Shown: positions 1 through 13,753, counted from the stretch's first letter. The stretch: DNA of 64,000 nucleotides from Sapria himalayana (GCA_029783825.1 JAREIK010005373.1:1-64000), one strand, 5' to 3'. Notes: generated by a model from the letters alone, not told the origin. Numbers and translations are program-made.

Positions 1-550
1 TATTGCCACTATGATTGCATGCCCTTATTGCATAGAAAAGTTTGATACATTTAACCTCAAATTTAGTGGTAAACAGTCATGGTTGATAACCATCATAAGG
101 TTTTACCTACAAATCATCCATTCCACAAAAATAAAACTGCATTTTGAAAAAACAAAATAGTGATGACAGTTGCACCAGTTGTTCGTTCACGAGATGGATG
201 CTATTGGAACTAATGGACCAATGTGCAAAATATTTGGCTAGATGAAATGTAGTATTTTTTGAGACTTGCCCAATTGGAAGCCCAATTTAATTCTTCATAA
301 CTTAGATGTAACGCATATAAAAAAATGTATTTGACAATGTTTTCAACACTATCCTTAATGTAGATAGAAAAGCAAAAGATACTTTAAAATCAAGATAAGA
401 GTTGGATGATTACTGTCGGCATCTTAAATTCAAACAAAATGAGGCTACAAAAAATACCCTAATGCTTGTTACACACTTGATAAGAATGCAAGATAAACAG
501 TGTGAATGAGTTAAAAATTTGAAATTCCTTTATGGATATGTGTCAAATAT
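1..550 (+). pseudogene. TNP2-type transposase (Transposase_21), C-terminal remnant
   Basis: Frame 3 of the first 160 bases reads CPYCIEKFDTFNLKFSGKQS and continues with a W-F/R-R-F-L-like tail followed by an HP/HST motif. This matches the CPxCxxxT..L.xxGKxxWFxxHRRFLPxxHPFR block of plant CACTA TNP2 transposases. Further on, degenerate stretches resemble the linker with LTMFSTLS..KGK and the CVDMKNFKLFG lead-in to DUF4218. Many stops and shifts interrupt it. TNP2 is the catalytic DDE-type transposase of En/Spm elements; the catalytic part lies upstream of the window, so nothing can be said about the active site. Confidence 0.7.
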
Positions 551-554
551 GATC

Positions 555-1310
555 AGATGTGTGGATATGAAGAATTTTAAGTTATTTGGAATAAAAAGTC
601 ATGTCTATCATGTATTTATGCAATGATTAATACCAATTGATTTGCAAGAAATACTTCCTCTAAGTGGTTGGAAGGTCTTTACCGAACTTAGTTTGTTCTT
701 CAAACATCTAACTACAACCACAATCAAAATAGCTGACATGGTGAGACTGAAGAATGACTTACCTCTCATTCTTTGTAAGCTTGAATGAATTTTCTCACCC
801 AACTTTATGACTCAATAGAGCATTTATTAGTCAATTTGGCATATGAAGCAAGGATAGTCGGCCTAGTGAAATACAGATGGAGTATCCATTTGAGAGGTAA
901 ATAAATATAAGTAGCTATGTTATTTGATTAAATTGAAACCTAACATAATGGTTGTAGGTATCTTTGTAATTTGAAATTGAATAATAGAAACAAGGAAAAA
1001 GTTGAAGGTTCATTTTGCAATGCATATTTAGTAGAAGAAGCATCATCTTTTTGTTCTTATTATTTTGAGGATCATGTCAATACAAAGAATTGAAATGTGC
1101 CTCGGAATGATAAAGGTTGTGTGCTAGTAGAAGATGAATCTATGTACAATCTATCTATTTTCAAGCACCATAGAAGAGCATTTGGAATAGCAAAGAAATG
1201 ATGTATGATAGAAAAAAAGTACAATACAACTTATAGCTATGTTTTACTTATTTGTGAGAAGGTTGCACCATTTATTGAGTATGTATACCCAAAATGGTTG
1301 AAGGTTTAAT
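555..1310 (+). pseudogene. DUF4218 domain of CACTA transposase, degenerate
   Basis: The + strand encodes, with interruptions, the family hallmarks: KSHVYHVFMQ near 596, then LIPIDLQEILPLSGWKVFTE, LSLFFKHLTTTTIKI, NDLPLILCKLE, a PNFMTQ-type segment and an SYYFEDHV-like segment near 1060. The tail NLSIFKHHRRAFGIAKK at 1150-1200 corresponds to the usual C-terminal LSIFRHPGRAFGKAKK. DUF4218 normally follows TNP2 in the same polypeptide. Stops follow MQ and CKLE, and an intron-like break occurs near 900-960. An antisense open frame over this segment (608-802) is a shadow. Confidence 0.75.
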
Positions 1311-1568
1311 CATAGTTTAATTTTGTCCTAAATATATTTATTTAAAATTATGATATCATTGTTCTCCCTCCCATTTATATTTGTGCTGTGTTTATGTTGA
1401 GTAGTTAAAACATAGGCAATCAACCATTTCCAGCCATGAGGTCGATTTTATGCTAGAAATAGAATTTGCAAATTGGTTCAAGAACTATGTGAAAATTCTT
1501 AAGCTTTAATTTTATAAATTATTTGATTTATTATTATCTTTTAGTATTTAACATATTTTGTTGAATTT

Positions 1569-2183
1569 ATGCAACAGACAAATAATCCTTCGAATGGAGA
1601 TTTTAACATATTAATACTGAATCTAAGTAAAAGCCCGTTTAGATATGTGGCAACCTATCATGGGTATTTTATCTATAAATATAAATTTCACACAATAGGA
1701 CATAATTCTTCTAAAGTAACTATGAATAGTAGTGTATGCTTTAAAGGCTCAAGTTATAGTGTAAATCAGATTGATTATAATGGTTAACTCACAGAAGTTA
1801 TTGAGTTGGAGTATCCTATACTCAAAAATAACAAGATTATATATATATATATAAGATGTGAGTGGTTTGATCATACACAAAATGAGGGTACAAAGATTCA
1901 TTCGGATTATAAGCTAGTGGATGTTAACCATAAACATAGATTTAATCGATATGAGCCATTAATTATAGTAGTTCAAGCCACTCAAGTATATTATCGTACA
2001 TATCCGAATTTATCTCGTGATAAGAGTGACTGTTGGCCTCTTTGCAAAATTAAAGCTCGGTCAAATTTTGGAGTACCAACATCTCAAAAAAGAAGTGCAG
2101 ACTTAGTTGTTGAACTATCATTTCTAAAAGATGACTTAAATAATATTGAGCATGTGCATATAAATGAAGATCCAAAAAACTAA
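1569..2183 (+). pseudogene. DUF4216 domain of CACTA transposase, one in-frame stop
   Basis: Two open blocks (1569-1787 and 1806-2183) lie in the same frame and are separated only by a taa at 1785-1787, so this was one coding region of about 205 codons. Family features are GYFIYKYKFHT, SYSVNQIDYNG, then IRCEWFDHTQNEGTKIHSDY, LVDVNHK and EPLIIVVQATQVYY ending in a YP motif. These correspond to the standard order C-(D/E)-W-(F/W)-D ... LVDVN ... P-F-I-L-A-x-Q-A-x-Q-V-Y-Y-x-x-Y-P. The acidic tail ends in taa at 2181. DUF4216 follows DUF4218 in plant TNP2 proteins; its biochemical role is unknown. The 3' tail of this exon recurs in element B at 31768-31860. Confidence 0.85.
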
Positions 2184-2439
2184 TGTGACTGAAATGGCGA
2201 CCAAATAAAAATTGAAGATGTTCCTTTTTCTATCTGAATATGAGTTGGAACTTCCATCAGAATCAAATGAAATGTCAGAAGATCCAATTGAGAATGATAG
2301 TGATGGCAATAATTAAATTGTTATAATTGTATTAGAGTATTATAGTTTCAAAGACTTTCTATATTTTGTCGAAATCCATTACTGATGTTTATTATATCTT
2401 TATTATTTGTTCTATGTTGTACATTAAATACCATCTCAT

Positions 2440-4320
2440 ACCCACTATATACAAACTTCAACATCATCATCACCATCACCATCACCATAATTCACCTTTA
2501 CCATCACCTTTATCAGATATAAGGCCACCACCCATTGTCCCTCTTGCACACACTTTTGATCCATCACCATCTTCTACGCCACATTTTACACTAATAGTGC
2601 TTCCATTTACAACACCATCGACATCATCAAATACTATGCCTTCTTCTGCATGTAGTGCTAAATTAGTGGTAGAGATTGTGGATGGGAGGTATAAGAAATA
2701 TGAAAATATCACTTAAATTAAAATTATGATGTTCCTGTTAGTGGTTTTGTTTTTATATATAGTTATGATTTGCTTGTTTTTAATGTTATTTTTAAATGTT
2801 TATAGTTTATTCCATTTACACAAGTATTCGGCTATAATTACAAAGTCTTTCAAGAAAATATTTGATTCTAAAGCATTCTCATGGAAGAAAGTTTCTTAAT
2901 CAACAAGAGAGACTAACTTTAATCACTTTCAGGTAAAAAGAAATAAACTAAAGCATTGAAAATTAATTATCTAATTAGTTAACTATTATGTTGGTTTTTA
3001 TTTAAGTATTAAATAATTATGTCCTTGTTATTAATATAGTTATTTTTTGAGTTTTCTATACATAGATATCGAATCAGTGCACATGGTACCCAAATTTATT
3101 GGACAAATAAAGTCATTGTGGGAGAGCAAAACTATTGAATGGTACTTAGAGTTTGTTCAAAAATTAAAGATTCTAAAAGATAGGCCTAATTTTATACCCG
3201 AGGATGAGTGGCTCGAGTGGCTTAAGTATTGGCATGAGCTAGATGTGAAAAATAATCAGAGATAGCTATCAAAAACTAATGGACTACGGTAGCTAGAATA
3301 GGTACAAGAATGTCTCGCCACATAGGATGGTTAAAATCGAGCATTAAGTGTGCTCAAGATTTGGTACAAAATATAAGTTTAAAACATTTACCTATTTAAT
3401 AATAGGCCTAATAGTCAAAATAAATCAAATCTATGCATGGTTTAATTATTTTAGCTAACATTTTCTAACATTTGTTAATTTTTTACATAATAAATACATA
3501 CTTTATACTGGATAATTGTGTTGAGATTCCAATTTTTATGAGATTTTTAGAAAGATGCATGTGAAGAAAGGGGATGGGTAGTTTGTTGACAACAAGTCTC
3601 AGATGATTACTGTAAGAATCTATTATATTAATAAACTTTTAGAATACTATAGTAAATTTTGAAGGTTGTGTGGAATGAAAATATTAGATTTATTTTTTAT
3701 ATATCTAGAATAGTATTTTTTTTTCTATTTTATCACAAAAACTCATGGAGGAACGTGTGATAGCTTCTTCTTAATGAATTGAAAGTTCTATGGATCTTCA
3801 ACCCCTTGATTATGATCATATCTATTTGGAGACCATAAAAGGTCAGACGAAACAACGAGTATATGGCATCGACTTGAAGGGAGTAACATTTTGTTGTAGC
3901 AGTCATGCTTCTAATTCCTCTGTCACAGTAGTGGTGGATGAGGCAGTTGAATAGCAAGTAATGAAAACAAATGAATGTTTTAGAGTTATGTAGATAGAAA
4001 TGAAAGAGAAGGTTGAGCATATTACTCAATTGAAGGAAAACATGCAGGAAATGAAAGAACAGAAAATAACCAGATTACTCATTTAAAAAAAGAAATACAG
4101 GAAATGAAAGAAGTGAATAATGAGATGAAAGAAAAAAAGATTGTTAAGCAACAAGAGATGCCCTATATGGTGTCATAGTTACAACCTTGAAGCAATAGAT
4201 AGCATTCCGAGTTCCAGTAGTGAAACCATGCATGAGAGGCTAGCACTAATGCACCAGCTAATTATGAAGATTATTTTATTTTAAATGATGATGAAACTAT
4301 GTTATGTTTTTATTTTAACC
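2440..4320 (+). pseudogene. TNPA-like (plant transposase Ptta/En/Spm family) gene remnant, element A
   Basis: Multi-exon remnant. A His/Pro/Ser-rich leader (2460-2600) is followed by VDGRYKKYENIT, ITKSFKKIFDSKAFSWKKVS (2830-2900), IGQIKSLWESKTIEWYLEFV with a DEWLEWLKYW core (3085-3265), a VQECLA-type block (3300-3360), KGDGxFVDNKSQMIT (3570-3610), MDLQPLDYDHIYLETIKGQT (3795-3850) and a heptad-like EMKE/MKEK coiled coil (3990-4150). This order matches TNPA-type DNA-binding accessory proteins of CACTA elements, which bind subterminal repeats. Each exon has stops or shifts. The last exon block recurs at 6540-6635, so the 3' end is duplicated or split by an insertion. Confidence 0.75.
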
Positions 4321-6540
4321 ACGAAACTTTTGTATAAGAATTATCTTTGAATTGTTTTGGTTTTTGTTTATTAAAGAACAAGGAATCAAAGAAAATAGAA
4401 GAAGAAGATGAGACATGTAAAAGTTTTTCATGGTTAAATATGTCATGGTGAAGTCAATTTGTAATGTGTCTAAATAAATATTATTGCTTCATATCTCCAG
4501 ATGATAAATCAAAGCACAGAGAAAAACAAGAGAAGAAGAAACCTTGAGGATTTTTGGCTACTTGTTCCTCTTTCATACTCTCTCATAAAATTTTTTGGTA
4601 CAAGTAAAGATTCATTATCTCATCTAATGTTGTAAAGAAGATGAGAGACTATATAAAAGGAAATAAACTTCATGTATGCCAACATCCATCGTCTCCACCT
4701 CCCCCCAATGAGAATCCATGGTGTTATTCTTTAATTTCAATTAATCATTAAATATTCTTGTTTTTTAAATGATTAATGAGATAGGCGGAGAATAATATGT
4801 GATGATAAGTTTAAAGATCTACATTAATGCAAGTCTTTCATAGGATTTGCAGTCATAAAGCTCTTATCTCCTCTCTTAATTAAAAAGGAATAGTTAGCAA
4901 CTTGCTGGCACATGATTTCTTCCAATGTGTCGCTAAACAAGAAAAGATTTATTTGGTGGCATTATTGTTCTTGATTCTGGTTTTGTTCTGTGTTGGCTGA
5001 CTAATCTAACCAATGATTCTTTTCTTTCATTAAAAAAAGTGTGTCATCTCAAAATTGAGTTGGATGTAAGATTATGTTGATCTTGGATATTATTCAGTCG
5101 AGACAGTCTCACTCCTAGTGGGTCTTATAGTTCACTATCCATAGTGGATCACAATCCTAAGGGGAAATCACAAAAGTCAGCAGATCACTAAATTTTATGC
5201 ATTTTATGATGAGTGCCTACAGAAGTATGGCAATGCTAACGTCTGAAAGTTTTTCACCGATCACTAAATTTTATGCATTTTATGATGAGTGCCTACAGAA
5301 GTTTTTCATTGATTTTGATTTTGTTTTTGATTTTGATTTTGTTTTTTAAAATGTTTATGCTGTGAAATGATAGTTTTTGTGGTTGTGCTTATACTGTTTG
5401 AGCCTTAAAATTTATGCAGTCTGAGCCTTAAAATTGATGTAGTTTGAGCCTACACCAAGAAGAGGAGTGCCATATGAGACCAGAAGAATGTTAAATAACT
5501 TTCTTTATTGTGAGCCAACACAAATTGGTGCAGCCCACCTCCTAGTTGTGGTGCTTGTTGTTGGTATTTGTTTGTTTATTAAGGTTGTCATTTTAATGAT
5601 TGCGCTGGTTTCTCAATTACAACAACAAGGGTGCATGATGGATAGGCAAAGCTCCCTTCTTTTTCTTCCATTTTGCTCCAATTATTTGCTCAGCTGATTC
5701 TCATTTGATTTTGCTGCTTTCCGTTGTAGTTCACCTTACAATGGGTGTCTATTATTTTCATGTGCTAGTATTCTTATTTTAAAAAAACAAGTTGATAATC
5801 AGTATGTGTATCATTTTATGTATCTATTCAATTGATGAAATCATTTCGTTTTGCTAGGTTTGAGTTGTTTGATATGGTGAAGAAATATTCATCTTCATTA
5901 TGAAAACATGGGACACGCAAGTGTGGTGTCTCTGAATAATAAAATGAGTTAGTTGATGGGGTCGTAGTTGCATGCTTGGAGGTTCCAGTGAGTGTCTTGA
6001 TCCTTAATACTAAAGGGAAGAACATGGTGTTGGACTCGGACCTGGGGACCCGTCTCCGGAAAAAATAGCTCGATTTGATTTCTCATTGAATACTAGTTCT
6101 CATTTTTTTATTTGTTTCTAATAACTTCTTCTGGCTACACTATATTATTTAAATAGTTTTGTTGGTTTGTTATTTCTGTTATTAGGTTTTTCTCTTGTTT
6201 ATTTTTTCATAACTATTTCATATATGCAGCAGCCCTTGAAAATAATGAAAAGGTATTAGTAAAGTGCCTTAAATTGGGAAATAAACTTGAGATAGATGCT
6301 TTAGTTGCTGGATCTAGTCATATAGTGCATCTAGAAATTAAGTAATATTTTCATTCATGATTGTTTGCTTTTGTTTTGTGTTTAGAGTGTGTCTTTCATT
6401 AGTATATAATATTGTGGCTTTAATTCATGATTTTGGTGTTGATAATAATGTTGAGGAGTTTAAAATAATTTTTCTAAGCAATATCAGATGCAAAACAACA
6501 GCAGAAGTGCTATATGAAATCAGAGTTAGTAGCCTTTACG
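4321..6540. other. Internal segment of element A, unidentified, possibly captured host DNA
   Basis: This 2.2-kb stretch separates two copies of the TNPA last-exon block. It is less AT-rich than the flanks and has exon-like pieces: 5860-6060 (frame ending CLEVPVSVLILNTKGKNMV then an LGTRLRK motif) and 6234-6330, which follows a good acceptor (ttcatatatgcag) and reads AALENNEKVLVKCLKLGNK. I do not recognise either. It also holds a 44-bp exact direct repeat and a short tandem repeat of gagccttaaaat (5397-5452). The 76-codon open frame at 5467-5697 has no recognisable domain. Confidence 0.5.
5183..5302. repeat. 44-bp exact direct repeat, two copies
   Basis: The 44-base string starting gatcactaaattttatgc occurs at 5183-5226 and again at 5259-5302. 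The copies are 76 bases apart and separated by 32 unique bases. I saw no difference between the copies, which implies a recent local duplication. Confidence 0.9.
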
Positions 6541-6635
6541 AGATAGATAGGACACATTGTTCTAGCAGAGAAACCATGCAGGAGAGCCTAGCACAAATGC
6601 TTCAGCTAATGATGAGGATGATAATTTTGTTTTAA

Positions 6636-7125
6636 ATAATTATATACCTATGTTATATTTTTGTTTTAATTATGTAAAAATTGTATCATAATAATTTATG
6701 GACTACTTTTTCTTTTTGTTAACTATAAAAAATTATTATAGTATATGTTTTTATTCAATTTAATATAAAAATATAAAAAGATGTAATAAATTTTTTCTAA
6801 AATAAATTGTGAAAATAGCTTGGGAATGAAATAGCTAGAGAATTTTTAATCGCTAATTTAGGTATGGAATTATCTATATATATTGAGTAAATATATATTA
6901 ATAACTATTATAAATTACAATAAAAATTAGCAAAAAAAATTAGCTAGGGAATTTCCATCATTAACAAATTTGGATAAAATTATTTTTTCGCATTAATATT
7001 TTATGACGAGCACTTTTGCTTGGGATAATTTTCATCGTTATTCTCATGTTATTATATTTTAGTGATGAAAATATTCTTTAGAGATAGAGATTATTCTTTG
7101 GCCACCTAGGCTTTTTCTTATAGTC
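6636..7125 (+). other. 3' subterminal region and terminal inverted repeat of CACTA element A
   Basis: AT-rich DNA with repeats such as agctagggaatttcc and ttttagtgatgaaaat, the kind of short motif bound by TNPA in En/Spm elements. It runs into the terminus ctttttcttatagtc at 7111-7125. The terminal base is c where g is expected, so the end is probably inactive. The same motif set occurs in the ends of elements B, C, D and E. Confidence 0.8.
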
Positions 7126-7173
7126 AGATAGATAGATATGTATATAAATAGATATATAGATAAATAAATAAAT

Positions 7174-7204
<31 letters not shown>

Positions 7205-8029
7205 AAATATAGATAGATTGATAGATAGTTAGATATATAGATAGACATATAGATTAATAGATATATAGATAGATAATTAGAGAGAGAGAGAGAAAGATTG
7301 AAAGATAAATAGATAGATAGATAAATAGAGAGAGATAAATAAATAAATAGATAGAAAGACATACATGTAGATAGACAGACAAATATATAGATATGCAGAC
7401 ATAGATATATAGATAGATAAACAAATAGGCAGATAGATAGAAAGATAGATATGTAGATAAATAGACAAACAGATAGATAAATATATATAGATAATATATA
7501 GTCAAATAGATAGATAGGGAGATATTTAGATAGATAGATAGAAAAATAGATAGATAGATAGCTAGAAAGATAGATAGAGAGGTATATAGATAGATAGAGA
7601 AACAAAGAGATAGATAGAAAGATAGACAAATAGACATATAGATAGACATAAAGAAAGATAGAACAATATATAGTTAGATAGATAGGCAGATAAACATATA
7701 AACAAATAGAAACATAGATAGATAGATAGTTAGATAGAAAGACAGATAGATAGTTATAATGATAGACAAATAGAAAAATATAAAAATAGATAGATAGTTA
7801 GATAGATAAATAGATATATAGACACATGGTAAGATAGACAGATTAAGCAATAGATAGATAGATAGGTAGATAGATAATTATATATAGATAGATAGATAAA
7901 TAAATAATCATATAGACAGATAGATAGATAAATAAATTGAAAGAAAGAAATAAAGATAGATATAAAAATAGATATATAGATAGATAGAAATTAAGATAGA
8001 TTAATAGATAGAAATAGATAGAAATATAA

Positions 8030-8041
<12 letters not shown>

Positions 8042-8085
<44 letters not shown>

Positions 8086-8102
8086 GTTTGTGTGTGTGTG
8101 TA
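8042..8102 (+). repeat. (TG)n run inside GATA array
   Basis: About 60 bases of nearly uninterrupted tg dinucleotides, with single-base breaks near 8081 and 8089, flanked by short (at)n. Similar (ca)n runs lie in the right block at 24613-24635 and 26338-26366. Confidence 0.95.
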
Positions 8103-8402
8103 GACATACATATAGATAGATAGATAGATAGATAGTACCATAATTAGATAGAGAGAAAGATACATAATTATATATATAAACAACTAGATAGCAAGTCATA
8201 TAGAGATATAGACAGATAGAAATATAGATAGATTGATAGATAGAAAGTAATATAGATACATAGATAGATTGATAGAATGATAGATAGATAGATAGACAGA
8301 CAGACAGATAGATAGATATACAAACAAACAAACAAACAGATAGATAGATGGATAATTAGATAGATAATTAGATAGATATATAGAAAGAAAGAAAGATAGA
8401 TA

Positions 8403-9126
8403 GATAATTACATATTAGATAGATAAATAGATAGACAGATAGATATATAATTAGATAGATAGATATATAGATATATAGATAGATATATAAATAGATATAC
8501 ATGTAGATAGACCTACAAATAGACAGATAGATAAAAATATATATGTATACATATTAGATAGACAACTAGATAGATACACATATAAACAATTAGACAGATA
8601 GATGAATAGACAGATAGATAGGTTGAGAGTTATACAACTATATAGATTAACATATAGATAGACAGATAGACAGATAGACAGATAGATAAATAAATAGATA
8701 TGTAGGTAAGTAGAAATGTAGATAGGTTTATAGATATATAGGTAGATATATAGATAAATAGATAAGAAGATAGATAGATAGATAGATAGCAAGATAGATA
8801 AATAAATAGATAGATTGATAAATAGATAGATTGATAGAAAGATATTTAGATAAAGAGATAAAGAGATAGATAGATATATATATATATATATAGGTAGACA
8901 TATATGTAGATAGATAGATAGGCATACAAAAAGATAGATAGAAAGATGGATATATATATATAAAGAACAAATAAATACACAAACATAGATATAGATAGAA
9001 AGATAGACAAATAGATAGATAAAAAAATAAATAGATTTATAGATAGAAAGATAGGTCGATAGATAGATAAATAGATATAAAAAGAAAGATAGATATATGT
9101 ATAGATAGATATATTGAAATATACAT

Positions 9127-9190
<64 letters not shown>

Positions 9191-9364
9191 GATAGATAGA
9201 CAAATAGACAGATAGATAATTACATATTAGATAGATAAATAGATAGATAGATATATAGTTAGATAGATAGATATATAGATATATAGATATATAGATATAT
9301 AGATAGATCGATATATAAATAGATAGAGAAGTAGATAGACCTACAAATAGACAGATAGATTAAA

Positions 9365-9396
<32 letters not shown>

Positions 9397-9445
9397 TAGA
9401 TAGACAACTAGATAGCTAGACATATAGACAATTAGACAGATATAC
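8403..9445 (+). repeat. Higher-order duplication in GATA array, about 0.81 kb period
   Basis: A shared text runs from gataattacatattagatag near 8403 and again near 9211, and continues through gtagatagacctacaaatag and agacaactagatag. A following block (gtttatagatatataggtag) repeats at about 8724 and 9574. The copies differ by scattered substitutions and by (at)n length. Confidence 0.8.
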
Positions 9446-9946
9446 AAATAGATAGGTAGGTAGGTAGAGATTTATACAACTATATAGATATACATATATA
9501 TATAGATAGATAGTTAGTTAGACAGACAGATAGATAGATATATAGATAGATAGATAGGTATAAATGTAGATTGGTTTATAGATATATAGGTAGATAGATA
9601 GATAGATAGATAGCTATATAGCAAGATAGATAAATAAATATATTGATTGATAACTAGATAGATTGATAGAAAGATATTTAGAAAGAGAAAGATAGATAGA
9701 TATATAGATATATATATATATATATATGTAGACATATATATAGATAGAAAGATACATACAAATAGATAGATAGAAAGATAGATATATATAAAGAAAGACA
9801 AATAAATAGACAAACATATAGATAGATTGACATATAGACACAGACAGATAGATAAATAGATAGATTGATAGATATGGAGATATGTAGATAGATAGAAATA
9901 GATAGAAAGATAGATATATGTATAGATAGATATATAAAAAATATAC

Positions 9947-9978
<32 letters not shown>

Positions 9979-10191
9979 GATAGATAGATGACAGACATAT
10001 ATATAGATAGACAGACAGATAGTAAGTTAGTTAGTTAGATAGATAATAAATATATAGATAGATAAATTGATAGATATATATATATAAGTAGATTGATAGA
10101 TAGAAAGATAGATATGTAGATTGAAATAAAGAAATAAAGAAATAAAGAAAGAAAGATAGATAGATAGATAAAGAGATAGATAGATAGATAG

Positions 10192-10575
10192 ACAACTAGA
10201 TAGACAGATATAAATGCAAATAGACAGATAGTCAGATAGATAAATGGATAGTAATATAGTTAGATAGTTAGATAATTAGATAAGTAGATAGATAAATAAA
10301 ATGATAGGTAGATAGCTAGATATATAGATAGATAGCTAGATAAATAGATAAATAGAAAGATAGTTAGACAAAGAGATAGATAGATATATAGATATATAGA
10401 TAGACATATAGATAAATATATTATTTGATAGATTGATAAGTATATATATAGATAGATATATAGATAATTAGATAGATAAATCGATAGACAGAAATATAGA
10501 TAGATAGTTTTATAAATAGCAAGATAGATATATGTATAGATAGATATATAAAAATATACATAGATAAATAGAAAG

Positions 10576-10630
<55 letters not shown>

Positions 10631-10823
10631 TGTATATATATATAGTAGATAGATAGATGACAGACAGATAGATAGATAAATAGACAGACAGATAGTTAAT
10701 TAGTTAGATAGTTAGATAGATAAATAAATATATAGATAGATAAATTGATAGATAAATAGTTATATAAGTAGATTGATAGATAGAAAGATAGATATATAGA
10801 TAGAAATAAAGAAAGAAAGAAAT

Positions 10824-10854
<31 letters not shown>

Positions 10855-11275
10855 ATAGATATAGATAGATAGATAAATAGATATATTTTAGATAGATAGA
10901 TAGATAACTAGATAGATCGACAGATAAAGAGATAGATAGATAGATAGACAACTAGATAGATAGATATAAATGCAAATAGACAGATAGTCAGATAGATAAA
11001 TAAATAGCAATATAGTTAGATAGTTAGATAATTAGATAGGTAGATAGATAAATAAAATGATAGGTAGATAGCTAGATATATAGATAGATAGCTAGATATA
11101 TAGATAAATAGAAAGATAGTTAGACAAAGAGATAGATAGATATATAGATATATAGATAGACATATAGATAAATATATTTTGTTAGATAGATAAGTATATA
11201 GATAGATAGATATATAGATAATTAGATAGAAAAATAGATAGACAGAAATATAGATAGATAGATTTATAAATAGCT
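10192..11275 (+). repeat. Higher-order duplication in GATA array, about 755 bp period, high identity
   Basis: The block 10192-10520, starting acaactagatag and holding ataaatgcaaatagacagat and aaaatgataggtagatagc, is repeated at 10948-11275 with only scattered changes over about 330 bases. Flanking blocks (10660-10850 against about 9988-10160) also match. This is segmental duplication, not single-unit slippage. Confidence 0.85.
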
Positions 11276-12590
11276 ACATAGTTATATAGATAGATAGAAA
11301 AATAAATAATAGATTGATAGATAGATAGTAAAAAAATAGAAAGTTAGATAAATATATAAATAGAAATATAGATATAAAGAAAGAAATATAGATATAAAGA
11401 AAGAACAAAGATAGATAGATACATAGATCGACAGATAGATTGATTAATATATAGATAAATAGAAAACTATTTAAATAGACATATAGAATATTAGACTGAT
11501 AGATAGGTATTCAAATAGATAGGTAGATAGGTTGATAAATAGATAGGTAGATAGGTTGATAAATAGATAATTATATAGGTTGATAAATAGATAGGTAGAT
11601 AGATGGATAGATAGACAGAGAGACAAACAGATACATAGATAGATATTCAAATAGATAGTTTGATAGATATATAGATAGACACATAGGTAGATTGATAGAT
11701 TAATAGATAGATAGAAGATACATAGATAGATAGATAGAGAGTAGATAGAAAGATAGATAGATAGACAGACAGATAGATAGATTGTGGATAAAAAGATAGA
11801 TAAATAGACAAATAGATATATAAATATATAGATATAGAGATAGACATACAATTAGATAGATAGTAAGATAGATAGATAGATATATGAATTAATGGATAGA
11901 TAAAAATAAAGATATATTGACAGAAAGACAAATAAACAGATTGAAATATAGATAGATAGACAAATAGAAACATAAACAGAAAGACATATAGATAGATTCA
12001 TAGATAGATAGATAGGTAGGTAGGTAGGTAGGTAGATAGATAAACAGGTAGATAAATAAATAGACAGATAGATAGCTAGCTAGATAGATAAATAAATAGA
12101 CAGACACTTAGAAAGGAAAAAAATAGTTAGATTAATTGATTTATAGATAATTAGATAGACATATAATATTAAGATAGAAAGACAGATAAACAAACAGATA
12201 GATAGATAGATAGATACTAGATAGATAGATAGATATACAGACATATAGATAGATAGATAGACATACAAAAAGATATAAAGTTATATAGATAGATAGATAA
12301 TTAGATAGATAAATAGGATGATAGTTAGATAGATAAATAGAAAGATAGATAGATATATAGAAAGAAAGACAACTAAACAGAACAACATATAGATAGATAT
12401 ATATATAGATAGACACATAGACAGATAAATAGATAGATAGATAGACAGAAAGATAGAAAAAAAGAAAGATATATAGATAGATAGATAAGTAGATTGGAAG
12501 ATAGATATATAAATATAGTTAGATACATAGATAGATGTATAGATAGATAGATAAAAATATACATAGATAAATACATAGATATATTAATAG

Positions 12591-12623
<33 letters not shown>

Positions 12624-13676
12624 GACATATAGATAGAAAGATAGATAGACTGATAGATTTATAGATACATATATAGATAGATAGATATATAGTCAGATAG
12701 ATAGGCAGATAGATAGATACATAGATAGCTAGATAGAAAGATAAATAGATATGTTGATAGCTAGATAATAGATAGATAAAAAGCTAGCAAGCTATTTAAA
12801 TTTATATAAAGACAGAGAGCTAGATAAATAGATATATAGATAGATAGACATAAAGACCTATGGTCAGATTGACAAATTGATAGATATGTATATATATATA
12901 TATATATTGATATGTTGATAGATAGATAATTAGATAAATAGATAGATATATAGATATATAGATAAATAGATATATAAATAGGTATATAGATAGGTAGATT
13001 GAATTATAGATATATAGATAATAGATAAATAGATAGGTATATAGAAATAGAAAAGTTAGATTAATATATATATTGAAAGATGGATAGAAAGATAGATAGC
13101 TAGATTTATAGATAGATATAAACATATATAGATAGATAGGCAACTAGATAGACTAAGATATAGAATAATAGACACATAGACAGACATACAAATATATAGG
13201 TAGATAGATTGATAGGAAGATAGATATAAAGATGGATTGATGGATAGATAGATTAATAGATATATAGATAGATTGATTGATTAATTGAAAGATAGATAAA
13301 TAGATTAAGAAACAATAGATAGATAGGTATATATATATATAGTCAGATCATTATGTAGTCAAATAGTTAGATAGTTAGTTAGATAGACAGAATGATAAAT
13401 AAATAGATAGATAGAAAGATAGAAAGACATAATGATAGACAAATTTATAGAAAGAAATAATGATAAATAGATAGATAGAAATATAGAAAGATAGAAATAT
13501 AAAAAGATAGAAATATAGACAAAAAAATAGATAAATAAATTGAGAGACTAACTAATAGATAGATAGAGATATATATAGATATATAGATAGAAATATAGAT
13601 AAATATATATATAGATAGATAGATAAATAGATAGATATGTAGATATATAAACACACATATAGTTAGTTAGTTAGTT

Positions 13677-13753
<77 letters not shown>

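Larger units (their letters stand above)
1..7125 (+). mobile_element. CACTA (En/Spm) element A, 3' part, decayed
   Basis: Partial class II element entering from the left window edge. In order it holds remnants of TNP2 (1-550), DUF4218 (555-1310), DUF4216 (1569-2183) and a TNPA-like gene (about 2600-4320), then about 2.2 kb of unidentified sequence, a second copy of the last TNPA exon (near 6540-6635), and an AT-rich subterminal region with gctaggga/tagcgatg-type motifs. The right end reads ctttttcttatagtc (7111-7125); its reverse complement is gactataagaaaaag, one base from a classic CACTATAAGAAAAA terminus. The GATA array starts at the next base. All coding parts carry stops, so the element is not autonomous. 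Confidence 0.85.

Noticed and set aside
2460..2492. Poly-histidine stretch (cat/cac run) as a metal-binding protein
   Set aside because: A short trinucleotide run in the decayed TNPA leader; the equivalent place in element B has only scattered cat codons.
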